From assembly GCA_021307315.1 (NCBI GenBank), contig JAJSPD010000016.1, positions 62,001-126,000 on the forward strand: a DNA stretch of 64,000 nucleotides, in the 5' to 3' direction. Shown one piece after another: positions 22,693 to 36,150 of the stretch. The stretch's first letter is position 1. Each line of letters starts with the position of its first letter. The position numbers and the translations under genes are program-made. The notes under the pieces were generated by a model. It had not been told where the DNA came from. It was given only the letters and a program-made list of their open reading frames with translations, and searched no databases. This stretch comes from Bisporella sp. PMI_857. Lineage: Eukaryota > Ascomycota > Leotiomycetes > Helotiales > Helotiaceae.

Positions 22693-24886
22693 CTAATGGG
22701 TGATAAAAGCTGGTGGTACAGCATCATATATGTGTACTGAAGGCGCCGGGATCATTTTCCAAGCGTAGAAATTGGAGCGTCAGCACTATCCACTACCGTC
22801 CAGCTGGCATGCTGGCATGCTATAACGAATGAAAGACTCGTTCCTTCTCATCTTACTTGTTCAGAGCGTGCTATTTGACAAGTAGCCGGCTGGAAAGCCC
22901 GGAGAAGCAATTAATGTTGCATTAGTGACAACCTTAATTCATGCAAGGGACCAACAACCGGGAGTCCCAGTTAAGAAGTGAAATATAGCAATGAGGCTAT
23001 GTGGAAAACAAATAATGGTCTCCTTTGGCTGACGGGGTACTTCGCACAGTAAGCACAAGCGGTTAAGCTCATGAAAGCTTTGGCGGCATTGGTCCAGTAT
23101 ACCAGATAGGGCAAGTTACGGAATGGGGCCGTGCAATAGCTACGTGGGCGTGTCTGGGATCCTGTACTTAGAATCAGGAAGAAGGAAACGCCTGAATGAC
23201 ATAAAACTTAACAACAATCAAATAGAAATTGAGCAGCTCAGCATCAGCCTTATGTTTTTCCCCTATCAGGGAGCCGCCAACTTCTTGGCAATCAATGGGT
23301 CCCACATTAACCAGGGATTTGGGTCGAGAGGTTTTAGACTTAACATAAGCCCAACACGGGACCACCGCCTCCATTTGTCATCAATGGCTTCAGATCTCAA
23401 GTTGAGAGGAGATAACATCTATAAAATAAAAAGAAAGTATCATATGTAGATTTGCTATACAACCTGGAGGGCAGGCTCGATAGGTGATAAGAGGCGCCAG
23501 AGACATAAGCTACGGTATTTGAATTCTTGCCATCAACTGGAGTTAAGCTTCAGAAATCTGATTAGTGCACTTGCCTAATGGGTGGGTTATGGAGTCTCTG
23601 GTTCAGATGTTTGGGTTGATATCTTGCTTGTATAGATGCTTCTGCTCTTCTGGCCATTTTGCTTTACTCATTATGTCAGGCCATCTTACATAGGATCTAC
23701 GCAATGATATGTTATAATTCTTAGTTCCATTGTACTTGGATTTGGGGCTGCATCCTGTATCTCTTTTCGCCAAGAGTGAAAGAAAAGTTACCGGCCGGAT
23801 TTTCCCTGGCATTGCTCATATTTCTTTTTACATCCCAGTCTATAGCCATCTCTACACTCGCATGCAATTATCTGCTAGTCGACTATAAGTTTTGAAGATT
23901 AGAAAGCTGTCAGACTTGCTTAGGATTGTAGTTTCCTAAATGCTGGTGAGATTTCATTAGTCTTGGGATTTGCAAATATAAACGGCTGGCTAGGTGAACC
24001 GATCGGACCTACCTGGAAAAGTTATGACCCCTTGGAATTATAAATATCTATTCTTAGACTGTTTGTTAGAGCCACTGTCTTCTTATTTGATGTGTGCCGA
24101 CATTCCTCTACAGGATGGGCTTTAGTCTCCACCGGCCGAACTGTGCGACTCAAAACTACCACGCTGTTGATGGCGATACTCCTGTTATCAGAAAAGAGAC
24201 AAAACATGTATTGTATATCAGAGAAGCTTAGCAAGGTATCCTCATTTTATGATTTACTCTACTGTTGTCCATATTAAATATGCTCCTAAAAAGCCCTTGG
24301 AGATTGCTCAAGCACTCAGATCACCCTCACGACAGAGCATCCTATATTCCTGTGGGTTGGGCGGCCACCAAGGTAGTTCGAGCTACAACAGAAAGGGGTT
24401 GCCCGAACCCTTCCAGTCAAAAACATTCAGTTAAGTAGGCTAATCATAACGGCAAAATTTTCTCAGCTATTAGAGCGCTAAAAATTCGGATGCGATCTTA
24501 TTTATAACATATAAAATCAACAGGGTGAAATTTCAATACATTCACTTTGATAATAAAATTGGGCATGCCACAAAAGGAGATGTAAAAAAGATGTGCTAGC
24601 TGCACAATTCTGAAAAGAGACGTTGAGATGTCAGATTCACCTTGCAATGTCGGCATCACAGATTAGCATTGCTTGTTTTGCTATAAAAATCAGGACACTT
24701 TCGGAAACTAGAGTTATATGATCACGCGCTGCCTTTGCTTAGATCGGCCTCAACAATAGCTCAGGTTCCAATACCGAAACGTAGTTAATAGGGAACAAAT
24801 TCATCATGAGTTAACCAGGACGCTAAATTTGACAGACAGGATAACAATTTATACCGATTTGTTAATAGAAATAGAGCTTTATCCTC
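22693..24886. other. gene-poor region
   Basis: About 2.2 kb of AT-rich sequence upstream of the P450 and downstream of the HET gene. A short direct duplication of CTGGCATG lies near 22803-22818. No supported coding frame. Confidence 0.5.
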
Positions 24887-27006
24887 TTAAATAATATCAA
24901 TGGTACGGGACGAAGTCCGTCCCTTAAGTAAATAGTGTATGAGACCCAGCGCAGGCTTGTTCCAGCAAACCTTGCCCTGGCTTTGGCTAGTAGCCGCCTC
25001 CGTTACTTGCCCACTCTGGTAATTGGATCCGATCCCGAAAGCATCGGATGATTTCATTATCTCAATTCTAACTGCTCCAAGCCGGCGATGTATGCCAAGT
25101 CCACGAACTTTTGTTAGCAGTATCGTGTGAAGAAAATAAGAGGTTGCAAACAACGGCATGAGTATCAGATTGCCCCGTTGTACTAATTCTTGTATTTCTT
25201 GCCTTGAGGCCTCGAGGTCCACACTTGATATTAGAGGTCCATCGTTAATAGAGAAGCGAAACCCTGCCACCTTGAGGCTAGCCATTTCTGCGTGATCCAG
25301 CCACCCAATACTCAGCGGAAGACAGAAACCTACTATCCGGACTGAGCCATGAGGAGCAAAAGTACTGCTTCTGTCCCTGACAGGGTCCGAGAGTTCTTGG
25401 ATACGGGCAAAGGATTCCTTTATACCTCCAAAAATTTCTGGAAAGGAGATTTCTCCATCGACCGATGCCCAGGACCAGCTAGGAGCACGAGAGGAAGTTG
25501 TACTGATAGGAAAGTCCTCGCGGTCCGTGCTAGATCGCCACCACGCAAGATCGTATATCAAGCTGCTTTCCCACATGCCAGCAAGGTAGTGGTCCGCCTG
25601 GGTGGACATTAGGCTCCCTGCAACACCTGAAAAGGCAACAAGCTTGTCCTCGGAGACTGTGAGGTGGCATTTGGAGTATGCACTCACTAGGTCTTGCCAC
25701 TGCTGGACAAAGTCTTTATTGAAGGACAGATCAGACCGTTGGGTGACCGTCTCCATTATCACATTTATATCGGGTTTCCTTAGGAAGGACATAGCGGACG
25801 CGGGTGGTAGTCCATTTGGAAAGATCTCCAACGCCTCAAGTTCCTTACATTCCCACCCTAATTGACGTTTGCCGAAATGCAATACCCTGCGAGCCAGGAA
25901 ACGTTCTTGAAAAACCCATCCTCTTTGATTGAGTGGAGCTTTAGCTATTTCGTCGTCCCAGATCTCACCGTCGGCTACATAATATTTCTGTAATAGTCCA
26001 TTGACCTCCAGTGTCATCTCAGAAGGTAGAATAGCATCCCAAGACCGTTCTTGGAAAAGCGACTCGGAGCCATCCAGGGATAAGGTGGCCGACAAGTTTA
26101 GGATGGCGGATGAATATACTTTACTCATCATCTGAGATTCAGCCTTCCAGTCTGATAGGTCATCCTGATCTTGCATTATGCAAAGAGCATCAATCCAAAG
26201 ATAATGTATATCAAGACCACAGGCAATACGAATAGTATCTTGGAAGACCTGTGGTAGGCTAACGACGTCAATAGCATTCTGTAGCTGCACCAGTGTAGAA
26301 CGCTTCAATTGTGTATACGACTGAGGCCCCCAACGATGACTCAAAGTCATGTAGGGGCTATTCGGCGGTGTATCCTTAGAAATTATAAGCTTGACTTCTT
26401 GACCTTGAGATCCAAGGTGCAATAATCGAGTTGGGAACCATGAAATGGTGTCATTTCTATTGCATTTCTTGTGCTCTCTTGTGCATCGGTCAATCCATGT
26501 GTGGACGAGATTAAAATTGATACTGTTAGAACTATGACACCTCGGCTTTTCAATCACATATTTAGCAGAATCTATTCCGGAGTCAGCTTACATTCTTTAT
26601 ACTAAAAAGTCCGACATATATGCAGACAAAGGAGACTAACTGTACCTTGAGGGTGTATGAAATTTAACTCAATGTCACAGCCAAGGCTATCACCATCATA
26701 GCTCGCCGGGGCGATGGAAATGAAGAAAGGCAATAAAACATTATCTGGCCCAGGCTCTTCAAAAACTACGCGGCCAAAAAAAGAATATTCTACCTCTAGG
26801 GAGCTTGTACACCATGCATTGAAAATTTCGGGATTTTCAGCATCCAACCACCGTGAGAATTTGTAACAGATCCAGCAATCACGCATATTTGTATAGCCAT
26901 ACCGGGGTAGCAGGACATTAATCTTTTCTTTAGTGATATGTGCATCTTGCTGATCCTGAGGACGCAGCTTCTGTATCGCAGTGGAGCATCTTGCACAAAT
27001 GGCCAT
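24887..27006 (-). CDS. HET domain protein (heterokaryon incompatibility type)
   Basis: Two exons, 27006-26646 and 26586-24887, give about 686 aa. The HET domain starts near residue 199 with YMTLSHRWG, includes the helix FQDTIRIACGLDIHYLWIDA and the LCIMQDQDDLSDW block, and continues through the NLSATLS region. The N-terminal part has a CxxC near residue 4 and a CWIC near residue 44, common in this class. HET proteins trigger cell death after fusion of unlike strains and are TIR-like signalling modules in part of the family; most copies in fungal genomes have no tested role. It stands alone among gene-poor stretches, as accessory HET genes often do. Confidence 0.9.
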
Positions 27007-30000
27007 CGCCCATTTTTGTCAAGTTTCAATGTGCCGAGTGACAAGATTTATGGCGGGCAGTCAAACAGTATGCTCCGTATATTGAAGGAAAGGAATAAGC
27101 TTGTGGAGTCGGCTAGAGGTGGGAGCATAAGGATGATTAGTTGAAGGGCAAGAAGGTCTATCCAGCCCCACTTACACTAGCACAAATTAGGCTATATCAT
27201 AACATGGTGAATATCACATGACGGATAACAACCAGTCTATTGTCTGACCAATCTTATTCAAACGGTTCAATCGTTCACCGTCAGCGATGAGTAATCAAAT
27301 TAGCCGGCGGTTGAGTTCGAACAGGAGTAGAGAGGAAAGGAGCGACATAAAAAGGAGGAAGATTGATGCGTCGATTGAGACGCAGCTATTTAATATATTG
27401 CCACTTTTGAGTGCATTACTATTGTACGCAAAATTCGCTCGCACACTAATGAGTAGTGGGTAATGGATTCCAATCCGAGATTAGCGATTATGTAATTGTG
27501 CACGGTGCCAGAGCACACTTCCTATAATCACATTTAAACATAGTTTTGAATCTATAATTTCTTGCAAATAAATAGCAGGTTTCAGGCTTTGCACAATATT
27601 GTTGCTATGGCAGAGGTACTGTCTTATACAGGACTATTGTTGCAAGATGTTGGACAAAGAAGAGTAACGGTAAATCTTCACTAACCAGGTTGAGGGTTAC
27701 AGTAAAAATTCTCGAGGATAGGCTAATTTTCAGACAGCCTTTGTCAAAAATTCTTATCACCGACGTTACGATCCAGAAGCTGCTGCCAGTCCTATGCAGG
27801 TTCCTTGAACTCTTTCGTGATCTTTAGACAGCTCAGCGATTTCTAGACCTTCCTTTAAATATATTTAAAGCAACAGGTTTAATATCTTTCATTGTGGAAT
27901 ATACTATTTAAGAGTGTGCAGATATGTTTACATTGACTTTTAATTTAAGTGAATGAGTCTACATGAGATTATCCAAGTTTTCGGAGCAATGCAATAACAA
28001 TAAAATACTCGCTGACTCTAAAGATATGCTGTTTCAATATCGCTGGGTGTATAGCACATAAAATATATCATGATGTTTGGAATTAAACTTGAAAAGTAAC
28101 CATATCAAAAGTGAAGATGTCAAAGCTCCAGACCTTGGCATGGGAAAGGACTTGCGGGAACGGGAATTTAACATGCACAATGAAATAGCATTAGCAAAGG
28201 AGCTACACAACAGTGCGGTATTTTGCTGCTGCTAGATCTGCCCTTGTTGCTAGGGGACAACTGCCGTTGCAAAACGTACAATGCCTGAATATACCTTTTT
28301 CAACACTGCAATGTGGAGCAATGGTTCACAGACTTGTCCTTACACCCAATACTAATGACTACTAAACTGTATGTGAATACTTTCTGTGGTTTCTTCAATT
28401 ATGCTCAAAGCTATTGGCCACAGGCATGCAAGAAACTGCAGGTCTTTCCAAAAGCTTTAAGGAACAAGGAGCTCTTGGATTATCTCGCTTTTATAGTAGA
28501 GTGTATGTTGTACAAGACCCTGGCCTTAATCATGAATAGTGTGACAGAAGGTAATATTGAGGATTATTTTTACTCTAATTCAAAATATTGAAAGAACGAA
28601 TGAAGTGAAGGCAAGTTTTATTTGGAATGACTCACGTCGCCCAATCCCTATAAGTAACCCCGGATGAATAGAGCTAGGTTAATGGATGCAGATTCTATCG
28701 AGTTTTGAAGCCTAATTATAGGATATGGAGAGAGAAGTGCATTGGAAATTAGCAGATCTGCATAAGTAATATGAGTATAAGATTGTATTGTAAACCTATG
28801 ATACGTTTTATATGCAGGCTACTACTGTTATGCTTTTAGGATTTGCATATAGCTGCCGTAGGCTTTTGGCATGTTGTTGAATCTAGTTTCGCTGTTGTAT
28901 GCGCCTCTAAATCTTTGTGGACTTGAAATGAAGTGGTGTAGTACTAAGAAGGATAATAGGAACCTTACAGAACTCTGGAATTGCAATAGCCAGAGGGATT
29001 GGAGCAATGAGTAATTGAAAGGCGGACAATACCAAAATACCTGATCCGACTGCGGCCTGGAGGGACAAGCGGAAGGCCATCATGAAGACGTAAATTATAC
29101 CAGGAAAAGTGCCAATTACATACACACTCGTACTACAACTTGGTACAGCAAAAGCAAGACCACAGCGAGGCTAAGAGAACACCTCATCAACCTACATCTT
29201 TTTTCCACTATGCCTACAGGCATAAAATAGAACGCAAGACAAACTCGACATTCACCAACCCATACAATGAGCTCACGTACTCCAAAAGCCCAATAAGCAA
29301 CCTCTCAATGTAAAGAACGAAATAGGTACAAGTATATAACAGACAACAACCATCCCAGCCTCGTTCCTTAAATAAGCCACCCCAAAAAAAATCCCCCAAA
29401 TAACAAACACTAACAATCCAAGGCAAAGACTTCCTCCCCATCCATCGTTCCTCTTCCCACCTGCATCCTGCAATTAGACCCAAAACAAACCCCACCCCCA
29501 AAAAATACCGCCAAAAAAAATAAACAAATCAGCTGCCCATGTATGTTGCCAACCCAACCAACACATGCATCTGCAGGAGGAGGCACGCGTTGGATGATTT
29601 TTTTGCTCCCAAGGGACTTGCTGAGGCTAGGATCGGGCCCTGAGGGAGCTGAATCGTGGGCGGAGGTTGGCGTTTTCTTGGCAGGCTTTCCTTTTTCAAG
29701 GACGGGGAAGGGGGGCGGCGAGGATGTGCACGGGCGACGTTCGCGTTTCAGATCGGGGGATGGGGGAAAAATCTGAGACTGGTTTGAGGGGGTTGCACTT
29801 GCAGAGAAAAGTTTTGGTGCCCCCCCTTTTTTTTTGCGATGGTTCTCGAAGCAGGGGAGGAAAGTATAGGGAGAGTGGGATGAGAGTAGGTAGATGAAGT
29901 AGAATATTGAGAAGGAGAAAATGTTTTTTTTTTTAAGTAGGGTATCATTCTGCTAGAAAATAGCTGGTAATATCCATGCACTTTATGTTGTACCCAACGA

Positions 30001-30153
30001 AATCGTGAGTGTCGTTCCACAGCCCATTTCAATTCATGTAGCTTCCTCAAATCCCAATCTAAGAACCATATCAACGCCTGAGCAATGCACGCTAGTATTA
30101 CATCCCCTCCTATCTCAATTCTCTTGCCTATATCATTTTCCAGCACGCCCCAT
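27007..30153. other. gene-poor AT-rich region
   Basis: About 3.1 kb. A 92-codon plus-strand frame at 28313-28591 and hydrophobic minus-strand frames at 28907-29125 and 29214-29501 exist, but none joins into a recognisable protein. Homopolymer A/T runs occur near 29390, 29515, 29827 and 29925. I make no gene call here. Confidence 0.45.
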
Positions 30154-31128
30154 TTACACTGCGGAGTGCGAATAAGGCTCGTACCCGGCACCCCGCGCAG
30201 GTTGGTGGGCCTGTGGGTTGTACACACCCTGTTGCTGACCTTGGTAGGCGGTGTTGTTATCGTGGAGAGGCTGGTAGCTGCTTGGTGCAAACTTCTCGCT
30301 GTTGCGCTTGTTACCGCGGGATTCAGACTTGCAACAGCAGATGGTGAAGAGCCAGAAGAGGCCAGCACCAATTGAGAATGCAGCTGCGAGCCAGGTAATG
30401 CTCAAGAACGGGGTCATGAGCTTGGCCTTAACACCATATGCCTTGGAAGTCGTTTTCACGGCTCCAACAACAACAGCCGAGGAGACAGTGGCCATTGTAG
30501 AGGCGATAATGATAGCAGTTGTGGCAAGGCCGGAGACGAAGTAAGTGATGCAAGATCCTCCACGGGAGCAGAAACCGAAGAGACCGGTAATGAGAGTAAG
30601 AACGGTAAGGATGAAGGCAATGATGTAGACGACTTGTGTCCACTTTGAGACCTTGACGAACGCCTTCAATGCAGTCGTAACATCCTTAGGAAGAGTGGCA
30701 GTCTTTCCAGTGGATGCCATGCTGATAGCTGAGGCTTTCTCATTGATAGCCGTAACATTCAACGACTCAGAAGCCCAGTCGAACTTGGCCTTGGTGCAGT
30801 TCGTTTTCTCTCCAGTCTGCGAGCAATAGTTCCATAGGTATACCTTATATGTGTCTGCCAGGTTGAAGCTACTAGCTGTGAAGTTGGCTGAAGAATCACC
30901 GTTCAAGGCTGAAGAGATGCTGGCTCCAAGCCCAATATCTCGTTTGGTTGCTGCATTGGCGATATTCGTGAGCGCATCCGAGGAAATGGACATGTTCTTC
31001 GGAGTGACCTCGAACATGTCGAGATTCTTGTTGGTGATGCCTGCTAGCAAAGTGATAAGGAGACAGATCAAACTGGCGACTGTGAGGCCGAATGGCAGAG
31101 CCACGCAAACAAATCTTCCTGCACCCAT
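30154..31128 (-). CDS. SUR7/PalI family plasma-membrane protein
   Basis: A single-exon 324-aa protein. TM1 (about residues 11-31) is followed by a long extracellular loop bearing the SUR7-type YLWNYC motif and N-glycosylation sequons, then TM2 (VVYIIAFILTVLTLITGLFGF), TM3 (ATTAIIIASTMATVSSAVV) and TM4 (LAAAFSIGAGLFWLFTI), a Cys cluster ICCCK and a hydrophilic tail rich in Gln, His and Tyr. This four-TM arrangement is that of SUR7, which marks eisosomes, and of PalI/Rim9, the pH-sensing helper. Length and the short tail favour the SUR7 side. Confidence 0.85.
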   Translation of the reverse strand: MGAGRFVCVALPFGLTVASLICLLITLLAGITNKNLDMFEVTPKNMSISSDALTNIANAATKRDIGLGASISSALNGDSSANFTASSFNLADTYKVYLWNYCSQTGEKTNCTKAKFDWASESLNVTAINEKASAISMASTGKTATLPKDVTTALKAFVKVSKWTQVVYIIAFILTVLTLITGLFGFCSRGGSCITYFVSGLATTAIIIASTMATVSSAVVVGAVKTTSKAYGVKAKLMTPFLSITWLAAAFSIGAGLFWLFTICCCKSESRGNKRNSEKFAPSSYQPLHDNNTAYQGQQQGVYNPQAHQPARGAGYEPYSHSAV

Positions 31129-32195
31129 TGTGATAGTGGTGATGCGAATTCCAAATGTTGATTTTGATGGTATGGGTATCGAGCGAGCGTGGTAGTTGAT
31201 AGCAAGAAGTTGCTGGATTATTCTAACGAAGGTCGGAGGATGCGATGAATTAAAAGGGTGGTGGAAAATAAGGATTTTGCAGGAGGAGTTTCGTGTTTAT
31301 GTACGCTCTTCCCGTCAGGAGATGGCGCAGTCAGCAAACCCGGGCGATCAGCCCTGGACGACCACTAAAATGCGGCCTAAGCAGGGTTGTAGGTGTATGC
31401 GGTGGCTGTGGTGACGAACCTTCAACACCTAGAAAAAAGGGAATCCAAAGGGATTGCACAGAATAGACTCAGCACAATCCTTTCGTCCCAAAAAAAAAAG
31501 GGATAAATTTATGAGTGGCAGGATGCCGGCTTATACATCCATTATTGTGCGACGTTGTGATTGACAATTCAATTCATCAACAAAAAGGAATCACTTCTCA
31601 AGGTTTGCCTCGTACACGAGATTTCAGCCAGAGTGTTACCATATTCAGACTAGCTTCGGGACCACCAAAAGGGTTCGCTTAGTTCCCTTTGTGGCACCTA
31701 ATAATAGCAAACTTCGCCCTCCCAGAAAGACTTCTTCTAACTCCAACTGATAATATGATTGGCGAAGTGAGTGATCGTCAGCATGTCAGACGAAAGCCCA
31801 CGCAACAACAACAACAACTACTACTACACCTAGGGAGGCTGAGATTACGCATCCATCTGCGTCGCATGACGAAGGGGAAGCAAAGTTCCGGTGTGGGGTG
31901 CTAGGCGTTTCATCTATTTGGCTCGTCCCAAGTCATAACTAGAAAGATGCTCGGAAAAGAAATGATCAATTATTCATTATAGTCGGCAATCCCGAGTCTC
32001 AAGCATATGATATCACAAGAAGTGCTATGCTTGTATTTCTACTTCATTTTCGCTTTATCTATTGGAATATTTGGTTGCTGAAATTGCCTTGCTACTCTTC
32101 TGCACCGAGTGGTTGCGTCTGCTAGTAATAATGGGACTCACCATGTGTTACTGTCGTGGCGGGGCGGGCGGAGTAATGGGTCAACGACGACCAAG

Positions 32196-32209
32196 TGGTC
32201 GGCCGACCA
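32196..32209. promoter_or_regulatory. 14-bp perfect palindrome TGGTCGGCCGACCA
   Basis: The sequence reads the same on both strands. It contains CGG and CCG half-sites in everted arrangement, as zinc-cluster factors use. Role unknown; it lies in the shared SUR7/PPZ upstream region. Confidence 0.35.
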
Positions 32210-32497
32210 GCATTATTGATAAGATCTCACTTTTTGCGGGCCAACTATGGTACAATCTTTGGGTCGTCGTATGTTATTGTTTCCGTTGGACTAGAGAGCT
32301 ACTTTGCAATCAAGGCATGCTCATATTGTCATCAGCTGGATGTCAATCTGTCGCGTCATATCCCTAGTAACATAAAGCAGAGTAGGTATTCCCTGAGGGC
32401 TAGGGTCGTTAGCCAGAATGCAGGGCTTGTTGAGGCATACAATCCTTTTGGAGAAGAGGATCAGGGACCTGTGGTTGACGTACAGTCAATGGGTAAA

Positions 32498-32505
32498 TCA
32501 CGTGA
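32498..32505. promoter_or_regulatory. TCACGTGA palindrome
   Basis: Second copy of the same 8-bp palindrome found upstream of RPS2. It contains a CACGTG core; role here is unknown. Confidence 0.3.
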
Positions 32506-34385
32506 CATGTGACCAGCATAGGAAGGCTATGAACTTTCAGTAGAGTTTGTATTTATTTCCCCAACTATGTGGCAGTCAACTAGAGACTAACATCTATAGT
32601 TTAACGGCAAACAAAGTGAGGCATACAGATAATCTATAGAGTTAAGGGCTATGAAAAAATTAAATAAAGAAATTAATACGATGAAGGGGACATCCATATT
32701 CAGACCACACAGGTTCAGCGCTGTTCACAGGAGATATTCCGAAATTTTGCTCCAGAGCCTCCGAGTCCTAAAATAACGACAATAAAGGCTCCATAGGCTC
32801 CAAACCTGATCCTCAAGGATAAAGATTCATATTGTTATGATTAACATCGGATGCATTCTCATATGGTAAGAGACCAGCAAGCCACGCAAAGTCCTGTGAA
32901 GTTACCTTTTTAGAATCGCACACTTCAGCCATAACCCGTCCATCTTTCAGTGACGAACCATCTACAGACCTCCAGAAACAGTGCTGAGGCAGTAAAGCAC
33001 TTGCAATCATCATTGTTATCTGAGATTTCATTGTTTTCTTGTTAGCGAAGTTCCATGACTATTTGTACCATTGCTTAGATAATGAGCGTATTTCAAACTC
33101 GAAAACCCAGGATATGTAAACCCGGGTTCATATCTATCAGTGAAGGTCAAAGGTTAAGCGCTGGTTTGCAAGGGAGAAACAGTTAGGTGTTAGAAGTTTT
33201 TGTGTTCTTTCGAACTCTGTTATCCTAAGGAATAAGAGAAATGGCAATTCTTGATGACATAATGCTATCATCACATTTTGAATGCCACGTCAGCTATAGT
33301 CCGTCAGTGGAATCCATTTCTGGTCTTCAAAATAAGGGTTTGCCAAAGATTTCGCATGATGTTCGCGTTGTGTGCTAGATAAAGCTGAGTATGGTCCCTT
33401 TTCGAGCGGGCAGGTTGCGGGTTGCTGGCTCAGGTGGACAAGAGCTCATCAACACCCTGTCGCCAAGAACCGCTTTTATTTTAGGGCCTGGAACCGTCGA
33501 TTCCAGCGAGCCAGGTTCACCTTAACTGTCAAGAACACCAACACCCTGTGCCTGAAATCAAGGACGAAACATAATCAGCCTTATAGACAAAAAGGAAGCA
33601 TCTCTGCACTCCTCCCGACCACGAGTGTTGGAATAAAGACGCTCTTCCAACCCACAGAGTAATTGAGCTTGCGGTACCTTTCAGAAGCGCGGCAGGCGAC
33701 CCGAGAGGCTGAATCAACCCTCAACTCGCGATAGAGTCATTGACGTTGAGGCCACCCCACATCCAGATCTCCAGCATATTACAGATACAGCCTTCCAGTA
33801 AGGCCCAACGAACCCATAGAGCCCAAAGTTGCAGACTCTACGACGTTCTTTCTATACTGCCAATATCGACGTCGAGCCTGCTCTCGCGATCCCTCTCTAG
33901 TTAGTCTCATTTTAAGGTTTATTCTCTCCGCTTGTTATCAGTGAATATCACTGGGCAACGCACTGCGTGCTATGAACAGTCAATCTCCAGCCGAGTACCT
34001 CTCTGATATAAATTTGGATTCTCTCTCTATATAGTGATCCTAAGGTTGCTGACAATAAACAGCACTGCATCTGCAGGCACTGACTCCTTCAGCTTATTCA
34101 CGTTGCCGCAGTCGACTTACACACAACCCACTATTCAACAACCTTTCTAATTATCGCCTTTGACTGGAGAATACCCCAAGGCGCCTGGAAGCACGATATA
34201 TGGACCACCGGTGAATACTCAACGAAACATTCGGGCTTAGGTCATATCTCCGGCAGGACGGGCGTAACGCCAGTTCCCAATCACGATAGACGCGAAAGCC
34301 CTCTGTTAAACCGGTTTTCTATGAATTTTATATTCAACAGATAATAAAACATATTTAAAAATCTGGTTGCATCTTGAAAACTAAG

Positions 34386-36150
34386 ATGGGCAATCAGAAT
34401 TCGAAAGGCAGTGGGGCATCGACCCCCAAGGGTAGTACGTCAAAAACTCTTTCTTTCTCTAGTTCTGGTCCTAATTTGACTTCAGGCACCTCACAGACAT
34501 CCTTAGCAGCAGGAGCAGATCTCTCATCTTATCCATCTTTCAGCAAAGCAGACACGAAAGAGTCGAATAGGTCTTTTAGAGGCGCGCTACGTAATAAAAT
34601 ACCAGGAGCGAAGACAGACAGTCCGAGAGGATCGACAGCTGGCTTGAACGGAGAAGTTGATAAGTCAGATTCAGCATCAGTGAAGTCTGGCAAAAGTTCA
34701 AGGTCAGCCTAGCTCATCTGGCAGGAGGAATACTCTGCAACTCGTACTAACCTGCTCCATATTAGATCTGCTGGCGCATCATCACCCTCGAACGACACAT
34801 CTGAAGACCCTCTTTCGCCACTCCAGGATCCTCAACCTCCGCCATCCCCGATACAGTCCGCTTCTGTGGGACACGGCCACCATGATATTGTTTCTGCGCA
34901 GCGAAGTGGCGAGGTTGACCATGTCTCAGATCAACCTCCGTCTGGAGGACTCAACACAATGACACACCTACAACGCGCTGGTCAATCTATTTTAGTTAAG
35001 AGGGATGACATGATAAATCCGATCCAGACTGAAGCCCTTACAGCTGCTCCTGGAATGGATGATGGTGCTGTTGCTACCGCCCAAGACATGGCTATGGGTA
35101 AATTGAAGGAGTCTGATGTTGACGACTATATCAAGAGGCTTTTAGACGCAGGCTATGCAGGGAAAAGCACCAAAGGAGTATGCCTGCGAAATGCAGAAAT
35201 AAGCTCCATTTGCTCCCGCGTCCGGGAAATCTTTCTAGACCAACCGCCCCTCATTGAGTTGGAGGCTCCTGTCAAGATCGTGGGGGACATTCATGGGCAA
35301 TATTCTGATTTAATCCGGATGTTCGAAATGTGTGGTTTTCCCCCAAACTCCAACTTTCTATTCCTTGGTGATTACGTCGATCGTGGAAAGCACTCCCTCG
35401 AGACTATTCTACTTCTCATGTGCTATAAGATCAAATTCCCAGAAAACTTCTTTCTCCTGAGAGGTAATCACGAGTGCGCAAATGTCACTCGCGTATACGG
35501 GTTCTACGATGAATGCAAGCGGAGGTGCAATGTCAAGATTTGGAAGACTTTCATCGACACTTTCAACTGCGTTAGTTAAGATCCTCTCTCTGTACCCAAA
35601 ATTATACTAATCTTAGAAGCTCCCGATTGCTGCCATTGTTGCTGGGAAGATTTTCTGCGTGCATGGTGGTCTATCACCAGCGCTAGCCCATATGGATGAC
35701 ATCAGACATATCGCGAGACCCACAGATGTGCCTGACTTTGGCTTATTGAACGATTTGCTTTGGGCTGATCCTGCAGATCAAGAAAAGGATTGGGAAACTA
35801 GTGAGAGAGGGGTCAGTTACTCTTTCGGAAAGAATGTTATCACCCAATTCTTAGCCAGGCACGACTTCGATCTTGTCTGTCGTGCGCATATGGTTGTAGA
35901 GGACGGCTATGAGTTCTTCGAGGACCGAATACTTGTCACAGTTTTCTCCGCACCCAATTACTGTGGGGAGTTCGACAATTACGGTGCAGTCATGAGTGTT
36001 TCAACTGAGCTTCTGTGTAGCTTCGAGCTTCTCAAACCTCTTGACTCAAATGCACTAAAGAGTCAAATGAAGAAGAGTCGAAACAAACGTAACAGCCAAG
36101 GACTTATCGGCAGTCCCACATATACTTCTGGACATGCTCAGAGTGTATAG
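34386..36150 (+). CDS. PPZ1: serine/threonine protein phosphatase PPZ type
   Basis: Three exons, 34386-34702, 34766-35570 and 35620-36150, give about 550 aa. The protein starts [10 protein letters not shown], a classic N-myristoylation site, followed by a long Ser-rich disordered N-terminal half (to about residue 230) and then a PP1-like catalytic domain with GDIHGQY, GDYVDRG, RGNHE and [11 protein letters not shown] metal and substrate motifs. That combination defines fungal PPZ phosphatases, which control cation and salt homeostasis and are inhibited by Hal3-type proteins in yeast. The ATG at 34386 is preferred since Gly2 is needed for myristoylation. Confidence 0.93.

Larger units (their letters stand above)
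31129..34385. other. intergenic, including PPZ leader region
   Basis: About 3.3 kb between the SUR7 start and the phosphatase start, which are divergent, so both promoters lie here. A (CAA)n/(CTA)n microsatellite occurs at about 31803-31828. Short palindromes at 32196-32209 and 32498-32505 are listed separately. Roughly 33.7-34.38 kb could be a long 5' leader of the phosphatase gene. No coding frame is supported. Confidence 0.45.

Noticed and set aside
28907..29501. Hydrophobic minus-strand frames that look a little like a small Pmp3-type membrane protein
   Set aside because: The family motif is not present and no splice chain links the pieces; composition of AT-rich DNA can give such frames.
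33372..33717. Plus- and minus-strand frames upstream of PPZ that could suggest a transposon remnant
   Set aside because: No integrase, RT or transposase motif and no terminal repeats are visible; it fits a leader or intergenic region.
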